From assembly GCA_027596945.1 (NCBI GenBank), contig JADGJH010000840.1, positions 1 to 13,948 of the forward strand: DNA of 13,948 bases. Reading direction: 5' to 3'. This stretch comes from Physocladia obscura. Taxonomy: Eukaryota; Chytridiomycota; Chytridiomycetes; Chytridiales; Chytriomycetaceae. Each line of letters begins with the position of its first letter. Within the stretch, counting starts at the first letter, position 1. Shown in pieces: positions 1-9,107 of the stretch. Under the pieces are notes generated by a model. That model was not told where the DNA came from, made no database searches, and saw only the letters and a list, made by a program, of their open reading frames with translations. The position numbers were made by a program, and so were the translations under genes.

Positions 1-2
1 GA

Positions 3-860
3 AATATTGATCTCACAATACAGAGTTTCACTTTTCTAACGCGATTGTGTGAAGACAAGGTTTCGGTCCAAGCATTCTCCAATTTCTTTAAACTTATCTT
101 TTTTTTTTTTTTTATCTCCAAGAATCTTGAAATGACACGCTCAGATATTGCCATGGTCATGAATTCTTGTGCTTTTCTGGCTGGTAAACACAGCCCGCTG
201 CAAAAAACCTCAAAAATTCAGAAGACATTCTTGGGTCCAGATGACCTATTTGACGCCATTTGTCGCCTTCTTGGCAGTTTATTAAGTCATCGACGTGATT
301 TACTAATTGACTCGATTCCCGCATTTGTTGGCGTGCTGCGTGGCCTTTTGCACTGCTTCCGACAGGACTTGAGCAGTTTTCAAAACGTCTCATCCTCTGA
401 TAGCTCAAATCACTTGCAAGTTTTTATTAAAAATCCATATCCGTATTTTGCAAAAGGGCGCCTGTCGAATCCCGTGAACTCTGCCCAAAATTTTTCACGC
501 CTACTCGAAAAAATGTCTCAAAAATCTTCCCCGTCAGTTTCTTCAAGCGCAAGTGCTCTAGCGTCTACGCCGATTTTCCAAACAAACTTATCGGCGACTG
601 TGCGGCCGTTTTCCAAGCATGCCGGTTTTCTGCTTTCGGAATTTGTTGTGATTCAAGCAAGCTCGTCGCCGGTTGCCCAAGAAGCAGTAAAAAAAGCTCT
701 TTTGACTGGAATCTATTCGTTGATTGACTTGTGTGGGGAGTTTGGACGGAACGCAGTGTTGGCGGGATTGGATGCCCAAAATGGAGGCGGCGGTGCACGA
801 ATGGTGTGCAAAGAACTAGTTAGTGGTTGGGAGCAAAGTTCATATAGACACTTTGAATAA
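3..860 (+). CDS. URB2: URB2/Npa2-like ribosome biogenesis protein, C-terminal part (5' end outside window)
   Basis: URB2 (Npa2) is a nucleolar protein needed for early processing of the large-subunit pre-rRNA. The window begins inside the gene. Reading frame 3 is open from base 3 through AAG at 57-59. A likely intron, 60-122, then ends in a long T tract and ATCTCCAAG, and the last exon is 123-860. The last exon holds the helical C-terminal region that I recognise from the family: FDAICRLLGSLL, LLHCFRQ, FSRLLEKMS, then KHAGFLLSEFVV and GIYSLIDLCGEFGR near the end, closing with GWEQSSYRHFE. A serine-rich stretch around 520-570 separates the two conserved blocks. The 63-nt intron is a multiple of three without an in-frame stop, so its splicing is likely but not certain. 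The AATAAA at 856-861 overlaps the stop codon. The family call comes from remembered motif similarity; the exact orthologue is unverified. Confidence 0.78.
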   Translation, partial: NIDLTIQSFTFLTRLCEDKVSVQAFSNFFKLIFFFFFISKNLEMTRSDIAMVMNSCAFLAGKHSPLQKTSKIQKTFLGPDDLFDAICRLLGSLLSHRRDLLIDSIPAFVGVLRGLLHCFRQDLSSFQNVSSSDSSNHLQVFIKNPYPYFAKGRLSNPVNSAQNFSRLLEKMSQKSSPSVSSSASALASTPIFQTNLSATVRPFSKHAGFLLSEFVVIQASSSPVAQEAVKKALLTGIYSLIDLCGEFGRNAVLAGLDAQNGGGGARMVCKELVSGWEQSSYRHFE

Positions 861-2791
861 AAAACTTTTATTTTAAGAATTTAAAAAAACGACTCTCTTG
901 CATGCATATAATTAAATAGGATGCTTGGTGGAGATGTAACGAAAACCTATGTTGGTTGAATTGCACTTAGTTTGGACAAATCTGTATTGTAGATTTCTTT
1001 GCAACAATCTTGGTGTTCACAAGACTTTTGGCATTCTAATTATGTGTTTTGAGGCAGTTATCACTGGTTTCTTCATTCCTCCAAATGCTACCCACTTCCT
1101 ACAGCCCAGGCTTCGCAAATATATGACCTATCACATTTATTAACAAAAACAAAGTTTCACAACTTGGAAAAGTTTGCGAATAACTTTACGAGGGCATCAT
1201 ACCAAGAATCATCCAATTGTCCACTTGAGCAAAAACCAGTATCGTCACCACAAATGCAATTTTCAGCATTAATGAAAAAAAGCCAGAACAAAAGTTTTTG
1301 CTGAATTTTTTGGCATTTTTCAAGTGTGTGTCTTGCTGTTACTAAAATGGCTGCAACTCCATCCAATGTGAAACAGCAAGTAATACTGGATGTGTAGATC
1401 ACAAAATGCAGGGGATTGTGGAAAAGCAAAATGAAGTTACAAAGCAAAGCACAAGTTTAGAAGGAATGCAGTAAAAATCCCGACATTATTCGATGGTGTT
1501 ATTCAAAAAAATTGGTGGCACAGCACAAAAAGCTCTGTGTTTTGACTCTGTTTCGGATGTAAAATCCAGCTTTCTGATTACACAGGATCAAATTTGTAGT
1601 TTACTCTAAAATCTATAGCTACTTGACATGAATATTTATTAGCTTTTTTATATATATTCCATTGCGTTTGAAATTGAATAGGCTGATACTGTCTATTCAT
1701 TGGCGACAATAATTCACAGCCATAAGGCGCTATCGTTTATCAAGCATATATCACTAAAAATAATTTAAAAAATGAACTTTTTCAAGAAATATAACTCACC
1801 AAAGTTTTTTGACTTTGGTGAGTTACATTTGTGAATTTTGGTACTACGGAAATCAACAAGTCAAAAGAATATGAAGTGGTAATGGAGCGCCGAAGCGTAA
1901 AGTCAAACAGCTACAAAACTTTCCAATGTCGGAAATCCCAATATCGGAGATCTTCAAAAACTGGTGGTAAAAAAGCATTTGTTATCCTTTTTCAAGGTTT
2001 CTTCTTTCCAACAATTCTTTATGTTGTTTGTTATGGAGTTGCTAACGTGTTGAGAAGCGCTGACGGAGGTGTTGGAGACGCAGGAGCACGGTCCTGAGGA
2101 GTCAGTCGGTTAAGGCCAGGAAAAAAGTATATTTTATTTTTAGAACAGAACAGAGTTAACAAGTGATCCACAGTCACATTCCAACATAATGCTCTCTTTC
2201 ATCAGACACTTTGAAACAAGTCTCCAAAAATCTGAGTTGAGATTGAATTTTTCACTGCAACAAACTGCAGTTCCTGTGGGAAAGAGGCAATTACAACAGG
2301 TAAATCTAACATCACTCTCCGAAATTTCAATTATTGATCAACAGTCTATTCAATGGAACAATTGGCTGATGTCCAAGCACTGAATTTTCGCAATTACTGC
2401 TAAAATTTTTATATCTTTTTTTAAATGATGTAGAGTCAAAACTGGCATTGGCCATTGACTGTTTTAGAATTCCAAGTTTAATCACTAGAAAATACAGAAT
2501 TTTGGGCTATATTTGTTTTTTCTCAATATTTCCAGTTTAAACTTATTTTAGCAATGGGTATTGTTTTAATAGATAGTTCCGTTTTTTATTTTACGATATT
2601 ATGGATAAGTTTTACTCCAAAAGATTTTTTCACTCTTGCAAAGAATCACATCTAATTTGTGACAAATCCATTGCAGGAGAACAATTTGCAAATTTTTTTT
2701 CCTTCAAATGTCAGAAATCGTGGACCAATTTATGCACACAACTCACATAAAATAGCAAAATTCTCCAACAAAAAAAATAAAAAAATAAACC
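861..2791. other. Intergenic stretch without a convincing gene
   Basis: AT-rich DNA of about 1.9 kb. I found no recognisable gene. Three weak open frames were considered. The first is 949-1143 (+), 64 codons from an ATG, with a hydrophobic GILIMCFEAVITGFF segment. The second is 1447-1157 (-), which has no ATG and ends in a Cys-containing NCICGDDTGFC segment. The third is 1881-2097 (+), 71 codons from an ATG, with a basic N-terminus and one possible membrane segment. None has neighbouring exons, a family match that I recognise, or clear coding bias. A locally GC-rich patch lies at about 2048-2115. A perfect hairpin sits at 1792-1825. The last 60 bases before the next ATG are A-rich, as expected for a 5' leader. 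Confidence 0.6.
1792..1825. repeat. Perfect 14-bp inverted repeat (hairpin)
   Basis: TAACTCACCAAAGT at 1792-1805 and its exact reverse complement ACTTTGGTGAGTTA at 1812-1825 flank a 6-nt spacer TTTTTG. It lies in non-coding DNA, far from any recognised 3' end, so a poly(A)-associated or terminator role is not indicated. It could be a protein-binding palindrome, a small foldback element or the end of a transposon. Confidence 0.85.
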
Positions 2792-5256
2792 ATGATGCTT
2801 CCCCCAGTCGCAAAACGAGTATCCACGGTCCATCCTTACTTACCTAACGTGCCTGACTACTACCATTGGCTCAAAGACACGTCAAAATCCGGAAAACGCG
2901 AAGATGTCATGGAATACATGAATGCCGAAGAAGCATACGCCCAAGAACAGTTTGCAAAGACGTCTTATCTTGCAGACACCATTTACGAAGAGATTTTGAC
3001 AAGAATCGTGGAGAACGATCAAGAAGTTCCGTACTACAACAACAACTATTGGTACTACACGCGCACTGTTGAAGGAGAGCAGTATTCTCTTTATTGCCGT
3101 CGTTTTCAATCCATCGACGCTCCAGAACAGGTTTACTTGAATCCGAATCTTTTCAAAGAGTTTTCGACAATATTTGTCACTCATGTTTCGGTTTCACCGT
3201 CTGGAAAACTGCTGGCTTATGTGATGGATACTGCGGGAGACGAAAAATACACGATTTATTTCAAAAATCTCGAAACTGGCGAACCCCTTTCGGATCAAAT
3301 TACAGACAGTGCGCAACATGTAGAATGGGGAAAAGATGATACTTCTGTGTACTATTTCAGCCAGGATGATTTGCTTCGTCCCGACAAACTTTATCGTCAT
3401 ATTATTGGTCAAGACAATGCCTCAGATGTTATGTTTGTCTGATTTAATTCTTTTTCCGTTTTATTTTAAGTTAATAACAGGGTTTAAAAAATGACAGGTT
3501 GGTGCATAACGCTGACGAAAAATTTTACGGAAAGCTTCAAAAATCAGCATCAACTCGCTTTTTGTTTGCAATAATCTCCTCCCAGCAAACCAATGAAACG
3601 CACTATATTGATTTGGAGTCTGAAAGTCTAGAACTAAAATGCTTTTGGCCACGCGAGCACAACCACCTGTATTCAGTTGACCATCAAGATGACTTTTTCT
3701 TGATTGTCACAAACGGTGGCGGGAAATTTCTGAACGGGCTGTTGCAACGAACACGGATTGAAAACACGGACAAGAGCCAGTGGGAAGATGTTTTGAAGTA
3801 CAATCCATACCAACCGATCAACAAGATTTTGGCCTTCAAAAATTTTGCGGTCGCAGTTGAACGGATTGATGGAATCGAATATCCACGTGTCATCGAATCT
3901 TTAGATACTGCAAATGAAACTTCGTATGTTGTTCAATACGATGGAGATATTTTTCAATTGGATTTGGCCGCGAATCGTCAAGACTACAACAGTGATTCGT
4001 TCCGAATTCGACTCGCGAATCAATTGACGCCATGGAAAACACTGGAATATAACGTTAAATCTAGAACTATCAAAACTTTGAAGAAAAATAATGGCTTTGA
4101 TGGTAGTAAATACACCTTAAGACGCGTTTTCGCGCCAATTCCAAAGCACACCCGCATCAGTGCTCCGTTTGACACACCTGTTCCCGATTATATTCCTATC
4201 ACGTTGCTGTATCGAACAGATTTATTCAAATCTGACGCTCCAAACAAATTGCATTTAATGGCTTATGGTGCATACAATTCTGCCATTCCACCCTATTTCA
4301 GTCCATCAAGTTTCTCACTCGTTGATCGTGGGATAATCGCTGCCACAGCCCAGTAAGTGCTTCTTTTTTTTCCCCCTGTTCAAAATTTCAAGGATTTCTT
4401 GAATTAAATTCTTTGTTTTTCTTTCAGTATTCGAGGTGGAAGTGAGCTTGGACGTGGGTGGTACGAAACTGCAAAGTTTTTGAATAAAAAGAACTCATTC
4501 ACGGATCTTATTGCTTGCACTGATTATCTGGTTTCAGAAGGAATTACAAGGGCAGAACTTTTGGCTATAGAAGGAGGTTCAGCAGGCGGTCTTTTAGTTG
4601 GTAAACAGTTTTTTTTCTCTTTTTTTTTCAATATGTCCAAATGTTTTGTTCACTTCTTTTATTTGCGTCTTGGTTTTACAGGCGCTGTCATGAATATGAA
4701 ACCGGATATTTGCCATGCCGTAATTGCATTTGTTCCATTTGTGGACATGCTCAACACGATGATGGATCCATCATTACCTGTCACTATTTCTGATTACGAA
4801 GAATGGGGAAACCCGAATGAAAAAGAGTACTTTGACTATATGCTGTCCTATTCTCCATACGAAAACATCAAGCCAAACGTCAAGTATCCTAATATTTTCG
4901 CAAAAACCGGCTTTAACGATCCCCGTCTTGGGTACTGGGAGCCTGCGAAATGGGTGGCCAAGCTGCGTGCTTCAAACACTAATGGTGGCGCCGATGATCC
5001 TGACAAAAGTATTATAATTCTACACTGTAAGCACGGATCAGGGCATGCAGGAGTTACTGGTCGATATGGAATTTACAAAGACAGGAGTAGAGATATCGCT
5101 TTTGTTATCAGTCAGCTTGATGCATCAGAGGTTAAATTGAATGCAGCCAAACGGTGGCGTAAAGTTACTAAAACGACTGTTACTACAATTCCGACGGGTG
5201 ATGGGAAAACAACAAAAAAGACTGTTACAAATGTGGTCTATAATCTTGTTGATTGA
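2792..5256 (+). CDS. Oligopeptidase B, prolyl oligopeptidase family (S9A)
   Basis: A cytosolic-type serine peptidase that cleaves short peptides after basic residues. The exons are 2792-3432, 3498-4352, 4428-4600 and 4682-5256, giving 747 residues. The introns are 3433-3497 (GTTTGT..ACAG), 4353-4427 (GTAAGT..TCAG) and 4601-4681 (GTAAAC..ACAG), and all joins keep frame. The N-terminal beta-propeller half carries family motifs such as VSPSGKLLAYVMDTAGDE and LVHNADEKFY, the latter formed across the first splice. The C-terminal alpha/beta-hydrolase half has HIRGGSELGRGWYE, then Ser550 in EGGSAGG, Asp636 in GFNDPRLGYWEPAKW and His678 in HGSGHAG, so the triad is complete. Length is close to the usual size of about 700-730 residues. 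There is no signal peptide. The tail from about residue 711 is rich in Thr and Lys and looks longer than usual. An adjacent ATG at 2795 is an equally possible start. An AATAAA lies at 5320-5325. Confidence 0.95.
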
Positions 5257-5860
5257 AATTGAACTGCCGAAAAACAAACCAAAAAAAAAAGTAGATTTCT
5301 TATTTTGTTAAAGAGACTCAATAAAATTTATATTACATTAATGAAAACAATATTTTCTAAGTGGGATCAATTAAAAGGGCTTGAAAACATAGAAATCAGG
5401 CAAAGAATATAAATTGATGACAAAAATAATTTCCTAGACGCCAATTGTACTCCGTCAATACTTTGCTTTACTACCAAGAGCTTGACGTGAGTTGCAAATT
5501 ACATAAATTTAAGTGGAATAATTCTTGTATAAACAGGACACATATTAGCATTGCAGAAAGACGTGAGGTGACAACCAAAGGAACATGAGCAATTCAAATT
5601 GTTGAGAGCGTCTACTGTCTGTGCGTTTAAAATTAAAAGCAAGATGCAAATAGCGTCAAAATAAAGAGACCTTTGCAATTAAGTCAGATCAAAATAAATA
5701 AGCCAAACCCTAGCAATCTTAAAAAAATAACATCAGCGCAGGTGATGAAAACTTAAAAATGCAAAGTGTGCAATAAAATAGACAGAACCTTCAAAAACAA
5801 CACAATCAGAAGTTATAATAAAGCATTAAAACCCTGCCAGAAAAGTCTTGTGAGCACCTT
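5257..5860. other. Intergenic region with a weak Cys-rich reading frame on the minus strand
   Basis: This is the 3' flank of the oligopeptidase gene (poly(A) signal 5320-5325) followed by AT-rich DNA. On the minus strand, 5678-5499 is open for 59 codons but has no initiating ATG at its head. It encodes a hydrophobic run (AICILLLILNAQTVDA) followed by a short segment with five cysteines (NCSCSFGC, FCNANMC). That is the shape of a secreted Cys-rich peptide, yet no first exon or splice partner could be assigned. I treat it as a possible exon only. Nothing else is recognised here. Confidence 0.3.
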
Positions 5861-6325
5861 GCAAATTCTTGGCAGGAATATTTATATTATTCATACACTT
5901 ACCAATGCAAAAAGCGGAAACTATAGTCTTTTTTATGCTGAAGCGTTTTGGCACTTTATGCTACTCGCAACACTTCTGAGACGCACATTCAATAGACATT
6001 ATTGATTTCTGATCCTTGTCTTTTCAATATTTCAGATTCAAAACGAGCCAGTTGCTTGGCATCCATCCCAAATTCAACTGGTGCCATCAATTTAGTATGT
6101 CATTTTTATGCATCGGCTATAGCTTTTCTTTGCATATTTCACCAATCCAATCCACAGCACGTCCAAGTCTATAATACCATCCGCAAATATACCCCAGCAG
6201 TTCATTTAGTGAGAACACGCAAGCAATCCTCGGTGATATTCAAGCACTCAACACATAAATCTATGGAAACGTTACGGTAAAATGGACAAATGAAGCTGTC
6301 GCGTTCGACCAACACCAATTTCATT
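5860..6325 (+). pseudogene. Decayed, 3'-truncated tandem copy of the GH5 glycosidase gene
   Basis: Nucleotide similarity to the intact gene downstream runs across exon 2, intron 2, exon 3, intron 3 and the first part of exon 4. Matched pairs include CTATAGTCTTT (5921 region) with the same string near 7123, ATTCAAAACGAGCCAGT near 6034 with 7262, GGTGCCATCAATTT near 6080 with 7322, and CAAGCAATCCTC near 6222 with 7509. Both introns are still present, so this arose by DNA duplication and not from mRNA. The acid/base motif QNEP survives. The copy is broken by several indels, a deletion of about 30 nt in exon 4, and an in-frame TAA at 6256-6258 that replaces a Gln codon of the intact copy. Similarity fades after about 6325, before the nucleophile region. 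The 5' part (signal peptide and start of exon 2) is not recognisable. It is on the same strand as its parent, about 1.2 kb away. Confidence 0.87.
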
Positions 6326-6686
6326 TTTAACGATCTCAAAAATTTCACAAAAATTTGATGAAAATTTTTACCCAAAAAGAAAATAGCAAACGCAAAAAAG
6401 TTGCACACAGACGCATACAATCATTTCCATCAAATTAACGAAAAAACAATTTAAAAAAAGTTAGCAAAAGTAATGAATAATAATCGTTTTCACAATATGC
6501 GCCACTATCACCTGAAGACAAAAACACTTTTGATTAGAACTTATTTTGTTTTTTGTCTTCTTTAAAAAAATTTCATTTCATTTTATTACCAAGCTTGAAG
6601 GAATTAAAAAGCCTGATTACACCGACATATAAATAACCGCCGAGCAATGATGATTACACGAAAAGAAAAAGAAAAAAATTAAACTG
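6326..6686. other. 5' flank of the GH5 gene
   Basis: AT-rich non-coding DNA between the pseudogene and the intact GH5 start. It has several A and T runs and a TATA-like box near its end (annotated separately). No gene was seen on either strand. Confidence 0.6.
6628..6635 (+). promoter_or_regulatory. TATA-like box of the GH5 gene
   Basis: TATAAATA lies 52 bases upstream of the ATG at 6687, a reasonable distance for a core promoter with a short leader. It stands out because the bases following it are GC-richer (ACCGCCGAGC). Function is inferred from position and motif only. Confidence 0.45.
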
Positions 6687-7884
6687 ATGTTCAAAGTTTC
6701 CAGCCTCGCGTTCCTAGCCACTGTATTTGCACAGTTTATTTTTTTAGTTGGTGTGTGCCTTTTTTTTCTTTTTTTGGTATACCCCAATATATTATCCCGA
6801 ACTTCCTTAATCCTCGTTTTTCCAAAACTCTCAGACGCCGCACGCGGTCGCCCAAAACTTAACGGGAAAACATTTGTTGCCGACAATGGAAACCGCCTGC
6901 GAGGTCCTTTTGATTCAACTGAGTGGACAAATGCCGCCCCAGAAGCTAACTACGCTGCCTTGAGAAACTTGGGATTTAACGCCGTTCACTTGTATGCGGA
7001 AAACTTTGACACGACACTTGCAGCCGGAAATCGTGCGGCACAGGTTGACTTGGCTGTCAAGTATGCTGGCGATAATGGATTGTATGTGATTCTTGTGCTT
7101 GCCAACGGTGGAAAAAACGGAGACTATAGTCTTTCTTACGCTGAAGCGTTTTGGAAATTTTATGCCGCTCGTTATGCTGCACAGACGCATGTTCTTTTTG
7201 AAGTTCGTCCTTATCTCCCAAACTGAGATTTATTTCTGATCCTGTATCTCCAATAACTTAGATTCAAAACGAGCCAGTCTCTTGGGGCCCACCATACAAC
7301 AGTGCCAGTGCAAATCCACCTGGTGCCATCAATTTGGTTCGTAATTTTTGTCTACTTCCTTGATTTATTATTATTATTATTATTATTATCACATCAGTAC
7401 TAACTCCGACCAACAGGAAGTTCAAGCTTACAAAATTATCCGTCAATATGCGCCAGAATCGCCCATTCTTTTCTTCAGTTACTCTGTTTTGGGATATAGT
7501 GGCAATACTCAAGCAATCCTCAGCGACATTCAAGCTGTAAACACCCAAATCCACGGAAATGCAAACGCCAAGTGGACTAACGAAGCAGTTGCGTTCCATG
7601 GATACGGGGGCGTTGCCAACACCAAGACCGTTATTTCTGGCCTTCTTAGCGCTGGATATCCAGCAGTCATGACTGAATTTGGAACTGTCAACAACGCAAT
7701 TGATACCAGCTTTGTATCGACGTTGGAAAGTTTGGGAGTTTCATGGCTTGATTTCCAGGGAATCAAGACAAATGATGTTAGTACCTATGTTTTGACTTCG
7801 TCTCTTTACCAGACTCCAGTCAAGAATGTGGGACTTTGCTGGCCATCTGATTTTGGAACTTTCCCATGCAACAAAGCTGCGTAA
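6687..7884 (+). CDS. Secreted glycoside hydrolase, GH5-like (cellulase/mannanase clan)
   Basis: Probable extracellular glycosidase of clan GH-A acting on beta-linked polysaccharide; the exact substrate cannot be read from the sequence. The exons are 6687-6750, 6835-7202, 7262-7336 and 7417-7884, giving 324 residues with all joins in frame. The introns are 6751-6834 (GTGTGT..TCAG), 7203-7261 and 7337-7416 (both starting GTTCGT). The N-terminus (MFKVSSLAFLATVFAQ plus a further hydrophobic stretch) is a signal peptide. The acid/base Glu148 is in QNEP, formed right after the second splice. The nucleophile Glu256 is in VMTEFG, preceded by HGYGG with His230 and Tyr232, and SWLDFQ follows. There is no carbohydrate-binding or linker module; the protein ends shortly after the barrel. 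Intron 1 is 84 nt and has no in-frame stop, so retention would lengthen the hydrophobic leader by 28 residues. The poly(A) signal is at 7964-7969. A broken copy lies upstream. Confidence 0.9.
7365..7389 (+). repeat. (TTA)n microsatellite inside GH5 intron 3
   Basis: About eight tandem TTA units within the intron 7337-7416. The decayed copy upstream lacks it in the matching intron, so it expanded after, or was lost since, the duplication. Confidence 0.95.
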
Positions 7885-7963
7885 ATAAGTTCTTGGCCCG
7901 TTTTCAAGAAACAATCTCGTTTTCTCTCTTTTTTGAAGTGCTTTTTTTTTCTGTTAGTCGAAG

Positions 7964-7992
7964 AATAAAATATTCGTAGAAAAATATTTATT
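7964..7992. promoter_or_regulatory. Facing poly(A) signals of two convergent genes
   Basis: AATAAA on the + strand at 7964-7969 serves the GH5 gene. AATAAA on the - strand at 7992-7987 serves the reductase gene. The signals are about 20 bp apart, so the two 3' untranslated regions probably overlap. Assignment is by motif and position. Confidence 0.6.
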
Positions 7993-8019
7993 ATCACAAA
8001 TAATTTCCGTTATTTCAAC

Positions 8020-9026
8020 TTACAACTTGGACGCGTTGTACTTCTCACGTTTGTTAGCCATATCATTTTTGATACTTTCTTCGTTCCCACTCATTACATT
8101 CATTGGTCCTGCCAACCACTCACCACCATCAACAACATGAATATGTCCTGTCACAAGCTGCGCTGCGTCCGATAATAAATACAATGTCGCAAATTCAATG
8201 TCACGAACTCGGCCCATCCTTTTCAATGGCACAGTTTGTTGATAAAATTCTTTGGTTCCACTTGGCAACAGTTTATCCATTCCTGCCGTATCGTCAATTG
8301 GACCTGGTGCAATTCCATTCACGCGAATTCCATATTTTCCCCACTCGAGAGCCAGAACTCGAGTCAACGCATCAACTCCAGCTTTGGCTGCGCATGCATG
8401 AGCCATAAATGGTGTGCCTTTGTACTGAAGAGTCGCAGTCACGTTTATGACGCTTCCTTGCGATTTTTTCAGGTATTCTAGTCCCGCTTTGCATGTATTG
8501 AAAGTACCCACTAAATCAATGTCTATAACTGTTTTGAACGCGTTGGTGGAAAGTTGTTCGGCTGGACATAAAAAGTTTCCTGCAGCACCACAAATCTGTG
8601 TATCAGAAATAAATAAATCCATTAATTTCAAGGATCTAAGTGTACACTAAATAAACGGGGAATATGAACCAAGAAATCGATCCGGCCTGCGGCGTTGTTT
8701 GCTTGCTCCATAACGTGGGCGAGTGCAGAGGGATCGCGGACGTCGGCGGCAAGGGCAAGAATACGTGCACCGATGACTTCCGCTTCAATGCCACGTTTTG
8801 CATTGTCGAGTTTGCTTTGCGTTCGGCCAACAATTGTGACATGGGCTCCGTGTCTTGCCAGCGCTGTGGCCATTCCTTGTTTAAAATCACTGTTTAATAG
8901 TTTGCTTTGTTGCATGGTATGAAAGGTTATCTTACCAAGGCAAATTCCTGATCCACCGCCAGTTACAACCGCACTCTTTCCCACAAACAGATTCTTTTGA
9001 AACACACTCTCTGTTGCGATTGTCAT
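8020..9026 (-). CDS. DECR2: Peroxisomal 2,4-dienoyl-CoA reductase (DECR2-like), SDR family
   Basis: NADPH-dependent enzyme that reduces 2,4-dienoyl-CoA esters, so that unsaturated fatty acids with even-numbered double bonds can go through peroxisomal beta-oxidation. The exons on the minus strand are 9026-8936, 8875-8670 and 8595-8020, giving 290 residues, about the length of known peroxisomal family members. The introns are 8935-8876 (GTAAGA..AAG) and 8669-8596 (GTTCAT..ACAG). The Rossmann motif TGGGSGI is at residues 22-28. FLICGAAGNFLCP is completed by the second splice, IDLVGTF carries the family Asp at 126, and HACAAKAG carries Lys170. Lack of the usual SDR Tyr is normal in this subfamily. 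The last residues are SKL, a type 1 peroxisomal targeting signal. The start is the first ATG in frame; a TTG further upstream is not used. Intron 1 is 60 nt without an in-frame stop. The gene is convergent with GH5 and divergent from IFT52. Confidence 0.94.
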
Positions 9027-9107
9027 TGAATCTTGTTTTCCCAATTTCTTCAGTCACATGGAGGCGGAAATGACAAATCCAAATCGACAAACACTCAATC
9101 AACAAAA
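9027..9107. promoter_or_regulatory. Short divergent promoter between the reductase and IFT52 genes
   Basis: Only 81 bp separate the reductase ATG (9026, minus) from the IFT52 ATG (9108, plus). Both transcription starts must lie here or inside the opposite gene's 5' region. No TATA box is evident. If IFT52 used an upstream start in another frame with splicing, the gap would be smaller still. Confidence 0.5.

Noticed and set aside
157..798. Minus-strand open frames opposite the URB2-like exon
   Set aside because: Shadows of a well-supported coding exon. They lack their own motifs.
1157..1447. Minus-strand open frame with a Cys-containing end
   Set aside because: No ATG in the whole frame, a stop just upstream, and no splice partner identified. 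Kept only as a note beside the other Cys-rich candidate.
1881..2097. 71-codon + strand frame with a possible membrane segment
   Set aside because: No family match that I recognise and no supporting neighbours. The length is possible by chance, so it is not called a gene.
6002..6280. A 92-codon + strand frame over the GH5 pseudogene
   Set aside because: It crosses former exon and intron boundaries of the decayed copy and preserves only fragments such as QNEP-region bases out of frame. Explained by the pseudogene.
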